NCBI GenBank assembly: GCA_910586505.1
Contig: CAJUGV010000011.1
Coordinates: 4,864 to 68,863 of the forward strand
DNA length: 64,000 nucleotides
Source of the DNA: an uncultured Paraprevotella sp.
GTDB lineage: Bacteria; Bacteroidota; Bacteroidia; Bacteroidales; Bacteroidaceae
Direction of reading: 5' to 3'
Shown here: positions 44,249 to 51,316 of the stretch, piece after piece
Layout: every line of letters begins with the position of its first letter
Position numbering within the stretch: the stretch's first letter is position 1
The notes under the pieces: generated by a model
What the model was told of the DNA's origin: nothing
The model's database searches: none
What the model saw: the letters and a program-made list of their open reading frames with translations, nothing else
Translations under genes and position numbers: made by a program

Positions 44249-45322
44249 TTAGAAGTATTTGGTGATGTGGGCGTTCTCGAAGTTGTTCATCTCGTTGATC
44301 ATGCGCACCGCAGATTGAAGGATGGGATAGGCGCACAAGGCTCCCGTGCCTTCTCCGAGGCGTAGGTCGAGTCTGAGCAGTCCGCGTGTCTGCAGGGTAT
44401 CAAGCATCGCTTTATGTCCGGCTTCATCGCCTTCGTGGCAGAACACGGCATAATGGCGCACAGCCGGGCACAGTCGGGTGGCCAGCAGCATGCAGGCCGT
44501 CATGATGAAGCCGTCTACGAGAATCACCATGTGCAGTTCGGCTGCACGGAGCATGGCGCCAACGGCGGCTGCCATCTCGAACCCGCCGAACTGGCGCAAT
44601 ATCTCTTCGGCATATTGCGGGGATTGGGGATCGGAGCTACGGTTTTCGGGGCATTCTGCAAGGAAGCGGTCGACGGATGCCTGCAGCACTTCGTACTTGT
44701 GGCGAATGCCGGCGTGGTCCAGCCCCGCTCCCGCTCCTACGCAGCGGTCCAGCGGAGTGCCGGTGAGCAGGTGCATCCAGACGGAGGAAGGGGAGGTGTT
44801 GCCTATACCCATTTCTCCTATGCTGATCACGTTGCAGCCTTGTTCGTGACACTTGGTGACCATCCGCGCCCCCGTTTCCATGCAGCGGTCCGTTTCGTCT
44901 GCCGTCATGGCCGCCTCGTGCAGGAAGTTGCGCGTGCCGCGCGCCACCTTGCATCCGATGACGCCGGGATAGGAACCCAGGTCGTAGTCCACTCCCATGT
45001 CTATAATGAACAGTTCGAATCCGTGCTGGCGGCAGAACATGTTGACACCGCCGCCCCCGCGACTGAAATTGATCATCTGCTGCCAGGTGATTTCCCGTGG
45101 GGATACACTCACCTTTTCACGCTCTATGCCGTGGTCGGCACCGAACAGAAGGTGGCACGGGCGGCGCAGTTCGGGACTGTCCGTGCCTTGTATCAGTCCG
45201 ATCTGCAGGGCCAGTTCTTCCAACCGTCCCATCGAACCTTTCGGTTTGTTCAGGTTGTCTATTTTGTTTTGCAGGACGGGGCGCATGGCCTCGTCCGGTG
45301 CTGTGATCCGGAATGTCTTCAT
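44249..45322 (-). CDS. cobT: Nicotinate-nucleotide-dimethylbenzimidazole phosphoribosyltransferase
   Basis: 357 residues, cytoplasmic. It activates the lower-ligand base to alpha-ribazole phosphate. NKPKGSMGRLEELA near the N-terminus, FGADHG, GEMGIGNTSPSS and the catalytic-region LGEGTGALCAYP near the C-terminus are the family's landmarks. The start overlaps the cobU stop by four bases (ATGA-type), so the two are translationally coupled. Confidence 0.97.
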   Translation of the reverse strand: MKTFRITAPDEAMRPVLQNKIDNLNKPKGSMGRLEELALQIGLIQGTDSPELRRPCHLLFGADHGIEREKVSVSPREITWQQMINFSRGGGGVNMFCRQHGFELFIIDMGVDYDLGSYPGVIGCKVARGTRNFLHEAAMTADETDRCMETGARMVTKCHEQGCNVISIGEMGIGNTSPSSVWMHLLTGTPLDRCVGAGAGLDHAGIRHKYEVLQASVDRFLAECPENRSSDPQSPQYAEEILRQFGGFEMAAAVGAMLRAAELHMVILVDGFIMTACMLLATRLCPAVRHYAVFCHEGDEAGHKAMLDTLQTRGLLRLDLRLGEGTGALCAYPILQSAVRMINEMNNFENAHITKYF

Positions 45323-45903
45323 GTCTGTTTGATTTTTACGGGAATGCCGCTTACCATCAGGTACACTTCATCGGCTTGCGACGCTACGAACTGGTTGGTC
45401 CAGCCCAGGAGATCGGAGAACCGCCGTTGCACGTCATTGGCGGATACGCCCCCCATCCCGATTTCGTTGGTGACGAAAATGAATGTGGCATCCTGGGCGG
45501 TGAGGCGGAGAAATTCGTCTTTCACGGCCTGCAGGGTCTCTTCCACCTGCCGTATGCCTTGGCGGGCCTGCAGGCTTTCCACCGTATCCGACGGATGAGA
45601 AGAGGAGGTGTCCGGCTGCCGGCTGCGGTCGAAGAAAAAATTCGTGGCCCATAGGGTGATACAGTCCACCAGTACCGTTCTGCCTGTCAGGTCGTGACGG
45701 CTCAGGTATTTTTCTTCTTCGATGTTGGTCCATTGCGGTCCGCGCCGTTCGCGGTGGATACGTACACGTTGGCGGAATTCTTCGTCCCAGATGCGTGCTG
45801 TAGCCAGATAGACCGGCGTGTCGGACAGACTGAGCGCCAGTTTTTCGGCATACATGCTCTTGCCGGACCGTTCGCCCCCCGTGATGAGTATGATTTTCTT
45901 CAT
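45319..45903 (-). CDS. cobU: Bifunctional adenosylcobinamide kinase/guanylyltransferase
   Basis: 194 residues. P-loop GGERSGKS at residues 9-16, and H50 in VRIHRERRG is the likely guanylylated His. It phosphorylates adenosylcobinamide and adds GMP. The first gene of the cobU-cobT-cobS-cobC run. The only -7 box sits right before the ATG, so the mRNA may be almost leaderless. Confidence 0.96.
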   Translation of the reverse strand: MKKIILITGGERSGKSMYAEKLALSLSDTPVYLATARIWDEEFRQRVRIHRERRGPQWTNIEEEKYLSRHDLTGRTVLVDCITLWATNFFFDRSRQPDTSSSHPSDTVESLQARQGIRQVEETLQAVKDEFLRLTAQDATFIFVTNEIGMGGVSANDVQRRFSDLLGWTNQFVASQADEVYLMVSGIPVKIKQT

Positions 45904-45908
45904 GTGTA

Positions 45909-45916
45909 CAAAGATA
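45909..45916 (-). promoter_or_regulatory. -7 box of the cobUTSC operon
   Basis: On the minus strand TATCTTTG, an exact match, ending 5 bases before the cobU ATG (45903). Transcription would begin at or very near the start codon. No B12 riboswitch is seen in the 88 bases upstream. Confidence 0.5.
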
Positions 45917-45991
45917 GAGATTTATTTCCCGTCCTGGTACTTTGTGCGGCTGAAAAGTTGCGGGGCGGAATGAAACGGTTTTCGTGACGTT

Positions 45992-46765
45992 TTATTTGAT
46001 GTTTTCCCGAATACGTGTCAGATAACGGTTCAGGGCCTCCTCGTCACGGGTGTCGATGATGCCGATTAAGCTTTTCAGTTCTTCGCGGATTCGTTCTACG
46101 TGGTTCTTTGTTCGCGGATTGAAAAGGATCTCGCGAAGGAGGCAGTCATCCTCGCTCAGCACTCCCTGAGCTATTTTCAGATGCCGTTTGAACGTAGTGC
46201 CCGGGGCGTCCTGATGTTTCATTACGGCTGCGAAAGTGAATGTGGACACGAACGGGATACTCAGCGAATAAGCCATGGTCTCGTCGTGTTCTTCGAAAGA
46301 ATATTCGCAGACGTGCAACCCCAGACGGCTGTAGAGGTCACGGAAAAAAATGCGTCCCATATAGTCGCCCTCGTTGATGACGATCGCATTCTCATGATTC
46401 AGGCTACCCAAATTGGCAAAAGTAGGGCCGAACATAGGATGCGTGCTGACATAGCGCATGCCTGTGCTTTCATAGAAATCCCTGAATCCCGTCTTGACGG
46501 ATGAGATGTCGCTGAGGATGCAGTCCTGCGGAAGGTGAGGGATCACTTCTTTGAATACGTCGAGTGTGTATTTCAGGGTGACGGCGTTGATGACCAGTTC
46601 GGGACGGAATGCGTCGATCTCATCTATGGAGGTGAACCGTTGGGTGTTGTACATAAAGCGCAGACGGTGGGCGTCGATGTCGAATACGGCGGTTTCGTGG
46701 TCGAAACTGAGCAGATCGACAAAGAACGATCCCATTTTACCGGCTCCCAGGATAAGTATTTTCAT
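45992..46765 (-). CDS. tyrA: Prephenate dehydrogenase
   Basis: 257 residues, NAD(P)-dependent, giving 4-hydroxyphenylpyruvate for tyrosine. The nucleotide-binding GAGKMG is at residues 7-12 and the catalytic His H109 in STHPMFGP. Only the dehydrogenase is present, with no fused chorismate mutase, which is supplied by the DAHP synthase/mutase gene 29 bases upstream. It is the last gene of the operon and has no ACT domain, so direct tyrosine feedback through an ACT domain is not expected. Confidence 0.93.
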   Translation of the reverse strand: MKILILGAGKMGSFFVDLLSFDHETAVFDIDAHRLRFMYNTQRFTSIDEIDAFRPELVINAVTLKYTLDVFKEVIPHLPQDCILSDISSVKTGFRDFYESTGMRYVSTHPMFGPTFANLGSLNHENAIVINEGDYMGRIFFRDLYSRLGLHVCEYSFEEHDETMAYSLSIPFVSTFTFAAVMKHQDAPGTTFKRHLKIAQGVLSEDDCLLREILFNPRTKNHVERIREELKSLIGIIDTRDEEALNRYLTRIRENIK

Positions 46766-46794
46766 AATGCCAGTCCTTAGTTTGTTTCTTTTGA

Positions 46795-47868
46795 CTATTT
46801 GTTGATGATGTCCATTTGCTGGCGCACGCTTTCCTCATGGATGGCTACAAAGATTTTTTTCACGAATTCCGCATCCATGCCGCACATGGCGCCCTGGACG
46901 CCGCGTTTGTCAAGAATTTCGGAATAGCGCCCGGTTTGTACCACCGCCATGGCGTGTTCCTTTTTGTAAGTACCGATTTCGCGGCTCACGCGCATCCGTT
47001 GGGTAAGCAGGTCCATGAGCTTGTTGTCAAGGTCGTCTATCTGTTTGCGCAGAGCGGAGAGGCTCTCGGTCATTTCTACGTTCTCGCGCACCACGAGACG
47101 GTCGAGTATGAAGTCGAGCACGTCTGGCAGAACCTGTTGCTTGGCGTCGCTCCATGCACTGTCCGGGCAGCAATGGCTTTCCGTGATGAGTCCGTTGAAG
47201 CCCATGTCCATGGCCTGCTGACAGAGCGGGGCTATCAGCTCGCGGCGGCCGCCTATGTGGCTCGGGTCGCAGATGATGGGAAGGTTGGGGTAACGGCGGT
47301 GCAGTTCGATGGGGATGTGCCACATGGGGGCGTTACGGTAGATTTTCTGGTCGATGCTGGAAAAGCCGCGGTGAATGGCTCCCAGGCGGGTGATACCTGC
47401 GCCGTTAATGCGCTGGAGGGCGCCGATCCAGAGTTCGATGTCGGGGTTAACGGGGTTCTTGATCAGTACCGGGATGTCCACACCTTTCAGCGAGTCGGCC
47501 AGCTCCTGCATGGCGAACGGATTGGCTGTGGTGCGTGCCCCTACCCAGAGAATGTCTATCCCGGCCTTGAGCGACGCCTCCACGTGCTTAGGCATGGCTA
47601 CTTCGGTGGCTGTCAGCATGCTGGTTTCGTCTTTCACGCGCTTCATCCATTCAAGGGCCGTTTCGCCCATGCCTTCGAATCCGCCGGGTTTGGTTCTCGG
47701 TTTCCATACTCCGGCACGGAATATCCTGATGCCTTTGTCGGCCAGTTGGCGTGCGGTTTCCATTACTTGTTCCTCGGTTTCGGCACTGCAAGGACCGGCG
47801 ATGACGAGCGGCCGCTTGTTTTCATCTATACCCGGAATGTTCAGAGGGGTCAGTTTTAAGTCTTCCAT
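46795..47868 (-). CDS. aroF: Bifunctional DAHP synthase/chorismate mutase
   Basis: 357 residues. The N-terminal ~265 residues form a type I-beta DAHP synthase (VIAGPCSAE, FRAGVWKPRTKPGGF, CDPSHIGG), making the first shikimate-pathway intermediate. The last ~85 form an AroQ chorismate mutase (ALRKQIDDLDNKLMDLLTQR and REIGTYKKEH), which makes prephenate. Fusing entry and branch-point steps lets the mutase part act as a feedback site for the synthase, as known in some relatives. Start at ATG 47868; 34 bases after the aminotransferase. The symbol is a best choice. Confidence 0.94.
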   Translation of the reverse strand: MEDLKLTPLNIPGIDENKRPLVIAGPCSAETEEQVMETARQLADKGIRIFRAGVWKPRTKPGGFEGMGETALEWMKRVKDETSMLTATEVAMPKHVEASLKAGIDILWVGARTTANPFAMQELADSLKGVDIPVLIKNPVNPDIELWIGALQRINGAGITRLGAIHRGFSSIDQKIYRNAPMWHIPIELHRRYPNLPIICDPSHIGGRRELIAPLCQQAMDMGFNGLITESHCCPDSAWSDAKQQVLPDVLDFILDRLVVRENVEMTESLSALRKQIDDLDNKLMDLLTQRMRVSREIGTYKKEHAMAVVQTGRYSEILDKRGVQGAMCGMDAEFVKKIFVAIHEESVRQQMDIINK

Positions 47869-47902
47869 ATTGTGATATTGTTTGTTTTGTTCTTGTTTGA
47901 TT

Positions 47903-49087
47903 TCAGAAAATTTTCCGTATACGTTCGAGCGCTTCCGTTATCTTTTCGATTTTAGCGCATAGCGAAATGCGGATGTAGCGGCTGCCGTTGCTGCCGAAGA
48001 TGAATCCCGGAGTGATGAACACCCTGGCTTCGTGCAGGATTCTTTCGGTGAGTTGCTCCACGTCCGCATAGGTGTCGGGGATGCGCCCCCAGAGGAACAT
48101 GCCCACCTGATCAGGGTCGAAGGTGCAGCCCAGTGTGCGCATGATTTCCTCGGCTGCCGCCCGCCGCTCCGCATACACATGTATGTTGGCTTCCTCGTGC
48201 CAGCGGATGTCGTTGCGGCATGCTGCCGCTGCTGCCAGTTGTATGGGCCTGAACGTTCCCGAATCGATGTTGCTTTTCACTTTCAGTATCCATTTGATAA
48301 ATTCGGCGTTCGAAGCCAGCATGGCCACGCGCCAGCCCGGCATGTTGTGGCTTTTACTCATGGAGTTGAATTCGATGCAGCACCGTTTGGCACCGGGTAT
48401 CTGCAGGATGCTGAGTCGTTCACGGTTGAGAATGAAGCTGTATGGGTTGTCGTTTACGATGACAAGGTTATGACGCAGGGCGAAGTCCACGAGCTTTTCG
48501 TAGGTCGCACGGCTGGCATTAGCGCCGGTCGGCATGTTGGGATAGTTGGTCCACATGATTTTCACGCCTGTCAGGTCGGTCTGCTCCAGCGCTTCGAAGT
48601 CCGGTTGCCAACCGTTTTCCGGCAACAGGTCGTAGTAAGTGATGTGGCAGCCTAAGAGTTTGCTGAGCGACGTGTAGGTGGGATACCCCGGATTGGGAAC
48701 CAGCACGCGGTCGCCGGGATTGGCCAGTGCCAGCGTGACATGCAGGATGCCTTCTTTGGATCCGATGAGCGGTTGTATCTCGCTGTCGGGATCCAAGTCC
48801 ACATCATACCATTGTTTATAGAAGTCTGCCATGGCGCGGCGCAGTTCGGGGATGCCGGCCGTGGGCTGATAGCCGTGGGCGTTGGCATGGCGTGCCTCTT
48901 TGCACAGTGTTTCTATGGTCTGCGGCGAAGGCGGCATGTCGGGACTTCCTATGGCCAGGCTTATCACGTCCTTGCCATCGGCATTCATCCGGGCCACTTC
49001 CTTGAGTTTTACCGAGAAGTAATACTCCCTGACGGAGTTCAGCCGGTCGGCCGGCTGTATGGCGGGGTTATACGGTTTGCTTTCCAT
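47903..49087 (-). CDS. PLP-dependent class I/II aminotransferase (aromatic pathway)
   Basis: 394 residues, fold-type I. The PLP lysine is K245 in NSMSKSHNMPGWRVAML, with TNYPNMPTGA and NDNPYSF as the cofactor region. It resembles the LL-diaminopimelate and aspartate/aromatic aminotransferase families. Its place between pheA and the DAHP synthase points to phenylpyruvate/4-hydroxyphenylpyruvate or prephenate as substrate, which would complete Phe and Tyr synthesis. The start overlaps the end of pheA by 20 bases. Confidence 0.85.
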   Translation of the reverse strand: MESKPYNPAIQPADRLNSVREYYFSVKLKEVARMNADGKDVISLAIGSPDMPPSPQTIETLCKEARHANAHGYQPTAGIPELRRAMADFYKQWYDVDLDPDSEIQPLIGSKEGILHVTLALANPGDRVLVPNPGYPTYTSLSKLLGCHITYYDLLPENGWQPDFEALEQTDLTGVKIMWTNYPNMPTGANASRATYEKLVDFALRHNLVIVNDNPYSFILNRERLSILQIPGAKRCCIEFNSMSKSHNMPGWRVAMLASNAEFIKWILKVKSNIDSGTFRPIQLAAAAACRNDIRWHEEANIHVYAERRAAAEEIMRTLGCTFDPDQVGMFLWGRIPDTYADVEQLTERILHEARVFITPGFIFGSNGSRYIRISLCAKIEKITEALERIRKIF

Positions 49088-49910
49088 CTTTGTATTCTCC
49101 TAATATTTTAAGTTCTTGTGTGAGTGGTGTGATGGCGTCGATGCTCTGCGAATAACGGGTGTAGTCATCGAATCCCAGGTCGACGTAAAACTTATATTGC
49201 CATTCCTTTCCTACGAGGGGGAGGGATTGTATTTTGGTCAGGTTGAGTTTGTAAAACGACAGAATGGACAGCACCTGTGAGAGCGAGCCTTCTTCGTGAG
49301 GTAGGGTAAACACGAGGCTCGCCTTGTTGGTCCGGCGGATGTCACGCAACAGGTTGGCGCGCTGAGGCTGGCTGAACACCAGAAATCGGGTAAAGTTATG
49401 TTTGTTGGTCTCAATACCTTCTTTCAGCACTTTCATGTCATAGAGTTGAGCGGCGAATTTGGAGCAGATGGCCGCATGGCCGTGCAGTTGTTCGCGGCTG
49501 ATCGTTTCGGCTGATCCGGCCGTATCTTCGCCTTCCACTACCTTGAGATGCGGATGCCGGGCCAAAAAGTCGCGGCATTGCATCAAGGCTACCGGATGCG
49601 AGTTGACCTCCGTAATATCCTCCAGGTTGTCATCGGGCAGGCAGAGCAGGCTGTGCGAGATGCGCAACTTGTGCTCGCCTACGATGGTCAGTCCGCTGTC
49701 GCAAAGCAGCTCATAGTTGTGCAACAGGCTGCCGGCAATGGTATTCTCGATGGCTGCCATGCCGAGTACCGTACAGTCGTTCTTTACTGTGGCGAACACG
49801 TTTTCAAAGGTGGAACAACAGATCAGTTCGATGTCCTCTCCTTCGAAATAATAGTGGGCTGCCATGTCGTGGAAAGACCCTTTGATGCCTTGTATTGCGA
49901 TTCGTTTCAT
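49068..49910 (-). CDS. pheA: Prephenate dehydratase with ACT domain
   Basis: 280 residues from the ATG at 49910 (MKRIAIQGIKGSFHDMAAHY). The frame is open further upstream, but that part overlaps the attenuator terminator and is not coding. Dehydratase domain ~1-185 (AAIENTIAG, NFTRFLVF at 172-179) and ACT domain ~195-275. The ACT motif usually reading ESRP, which binds feedback Phe, reads QSLP here (KIQSLPLVGKEW). First enzyme gene of the operon, behind the leader-peptide attenuator; the end overlaps the aminotransferase start. Confidence 0.95.
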   Translation of the reverse strand: MKRIAIQGIKGSFHDMAAHYYFEGEDIELICCSTFENVFATVKNDCTVLGMAAIENTIAGSLLHNYELLCDSGLTIVGEHKLRISHSLLCLPDDNLEDITEVNSHPVALMQCRDFLARHPHLKVVEGEDTAGSAETISREQLHGHAAICSKFAAQLYDMKVLKEGIETNKHNFTRFLVFSQPQRANLLRDIRRTNKASLVFTLPHEEGSLSQVLSILSFYKLNLTKIQSLPLVGKEWQYKFYVDLGFDDYTRYSQSIDAITPLTQELKILGEYKDGKQTV

Positions 49911-49933
49911 TGTGTGTGTTGAGTGTCTTTGAC

Positions 49934-49966
49934 AAAAAAGTCCCGCTCCTGTGGGAAGCGGGACTT
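49934..49966 (-). terminator. Attenuator terminator of the phe/tyr operon
   Basis: AAGTCCCGCT (49938-49947) and AGCGGGACTT (49957-49966) form a perfect 10-bp stem, followed on the minus strand by six T. It lies 14 bases after the leader-peptide stop and 23 bases before the pheA ATG, so it must be read through to express the operon. Confidence 0.93.
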
Positions 49967-50023
49967 CATTGTTTATTCGGTTAGTATAATCTTCTGTTCT
50001 GTACACATACGAATTCCCGCTTC
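49955..50023 (-). promoter_or_regulatory. Antiterminator pairing of the phe/tyr attenuator
   Basis: On the minus strand GAAGCGGGA (50015-50023), inside the leader-peptide codons K22-F25, is perfectly complementary to TCCCGCTTC (49955-49963), the left arm of the terminator. The two pairings exclude each other. A ribosome stalled on the aromatic codons (residues 8-17) would leave the first arm free and allow read-through; a ribosome that reaches the stop codon would mask it and let the terminator form. Confidence 0.88.
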
Positions 50024-50085
50024 ACTTTACGGCTAAAGTAAAAGTAGAAGAAGAAATAAAAATATGTGTTGAATAATTCTTTCAT
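49981..50085 (-). CDS. pheL: Phe/Tyr leader peptide of the aromatic operon
   Basis: 34 codons beginning MKELFNT and ending VCVQNRRLY. Residues 8-17 are ten aromatic residues in a row (YFYFFFYFYF), and two more Phe and one more Tyr occur. The peptide starts about 16 bases after the expected transcription start and ends 14 bases before the attenuator terminator. It is a regulatory peptide, read to sense charged tRNA-Phe and tRNA-Tyr. It has no similarity to any enzyme and is too short for an ordinary gene call. The gene symbol is by analogy with the E. coli phe leader. Confidence 0.9.
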   Translation of the reverse strand: MKELFNTYFYFFFYFYFSRKVKREFVCVQNRRLY

Positions 50086-50107
50086 TCTTGTCTCTTTGAA
50101 TCTCTTG

Positions 50108-50138
50108 CAAAATTAAGGCTTTTTTCAATTCCGGCAAA
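50108..50138 (-). promoter_or_regulatory. Promoter of the phe/tyr operon
   Basis: On the minus strand TTTG (50135-50138), 19 bp, TAATTTTG (50108-50115), both matching the consensus. Expected start near 50101, about 16 bases before the leader ATG. Confidence 0.8.
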
Positions 50139-50203
50139 TAAATTCAAGGTTTTTTTGAGCATACATGTGAATTTTGTCCGGGAAATGCTTTGATCGCTTA
50201 CAT

Positions 50204-51193
50204 TTAGAAACCGTAAGGGTTTCGGCTTTTGTATTGTTCGTTCATGCTTTGCTCGATGTTGCTGAACTGTCCGTCCCATTGTTTTGAGCTTTCGGGTGAG
50301 CTTTCCAGTGCCTTCTTCAGGTCATCGGTTGCACCCGCCTTGTCGTTCAGCATGAGTTTGATACGTCCGCGTTCCTTGTAGCCTTCGCTAAAATCCGGCA
50401 TGATTTCCAGTGCTTCGTCTAGCGTGGCCAGCGCTTTGTCAAGCTGTCTGCCGGCTGTATATGCCGTGGCCAGTCCTGTATAGGCCTCTCTCATCAGCGG
50501 GTTTTGCGTTTTCACCTTATTATAATAGGCTATGGCTGTATCGGTATCGCCTTGTTGAAGGCGCAGTGCGGCTTTCATCATCACGGCTTCTTCCGTCATA
50601 GAGTCTTGTTCGGCATCCAGGACGGCGAGCAGATGGTCGATGTCGGTTTCCGCTTCTTTCGGGCTTCCCATGCCGCCGAGCACCTTGGCCCTGAGCAGGT
50701 AGGCGGCGTTCATGTCGGGCGACAGCAGGATGGCCTGTGTCAGCATTACCACGGCATTCAGATCGTCGTGCAGGGCATGTTTGGCTATGGCTGCGCGATA
50801 GAGTGCCGGGGCATGCTGGTCATTGATGAGCAGTGCCTTTTGGCAGTCTTCGTCCATACGGGTATAGTCTTCCAGCATTTCGTCGGCCCGTGTCATGGCC
50901 AGTCTGATACCGATATTATCCGGATGTTCTTCAGCCAGCAGTTCCAGTGTGTGCCGTGCCTCTTCCGCTTGGCCGTCTGTCAGCAGTGCTTCGGCAAGAT
51001 AGCTTACGGTTTCTGCTTCGTTGCGGATGGCGACGGCCTCGCGGAAACACTGTATGGCATATTTGACCTCTCCGGTTTTAAAGGCACGCAAACCGTCGTA
51101 TTTCAGTACGTCGAAGTTGCGTTCTCGTTGTTTTTTGTTTTTTTCCTCCGGCGTTTCTTCCCTGCCGCCGAACAATGTTTTCAGAAATCCCAT
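50204..51193 (-). CDS. TPR-repeat protein
   Basis: 329 residues, cytoplasmic, with no signal peptide. The N-terminal 25 residues (GREETPEEKNKKQRERNFDV) are charged. The rest is built of helix pairs with the TPR pattern, for example GLRAFKTGEVKYAIQCFREA, APALYRAAIAKHALHDDLNA and GLATAYTAGRQLDKALATLD. It stands alone, with a -7 box TATATTTG at 51216-51223 (minus) and a TTTG 21 bp further. The partner is unknown; TPRs usually serve protein-protein contacts. Divergent from glmS. Confidence 0.85.
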   Translation of the reverse strand: MGFLKTLFGGREETPEEKNKKQRERNFDVLKYDGLRAFKTGEVKYAIQCFREAVAIRNEAETVSYLAEALLTDGQAEEARHTLELLAEEHPDNIGIRLAMTRADEMLEDYTRMDEDCQKALLINDQHAPALYRAAIAKHALHDDLNAVVMLTQAILLSPDMNAAYLLRAKVLGGMGSPKEAETDIDHLLAVLDAEQDSMTEEAVMMKAALRLQQGDTDTAIAYYNKVKTQNPLMREAYTGLATAYTAGRQLDKALATLDEALEIMPDFSEGYKERGRIKLMLNDKAGATDDLKKALESSPESSKQWDGQFSNIEQSMNEQYKSRNPYGF

Positions 51194-51215
51194 TTCGTAC
51201 TTATTTTATCAAGCA

Positions 51216-51248
51216 CAAATATACTAAAATTGCTTAAAATAACGCAAA
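51216..51248 (-). promoter_or_regulatory. Promoter of TPR protein gene
   Basis: On the minus strand TTTG (51245-51248), 21 bp, TATATTTG (51216-51223). Confidence 0.55.
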
Positions 51249-51286
51249 AATATACGAAAAAACGCGAGAAAACGTTCTTACTTCAG

Positions 51287-51294
51287 TAAGTTTG
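51287..51294 (+). promoter_or_regulatory. -7 box of glmS
   Basis: TAAGTTTG, an exact match, 22 bases before the glmS ATG. The short leader leaves no room for the glmS ribozyme known from Gram-positive bacteria. Confidence 0.5.
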
Positions 51295-51316
51295 CTGATA
51301 CAATAAAAAGAAAAGC

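Noticed and set aside
49910..50006. Longer pheA start at 50006
   Set aside because: The added part overlaps the leader-peptide end and the attenuator terminator; pheA homology begins at MKRIAIQG (49910).
51194..51316. glmS ribozyme
   Set aside because: The leader before glmS is about 20-30 bases and has no room for the ribozyme, which is known mainly from Gram-positive bacteria.
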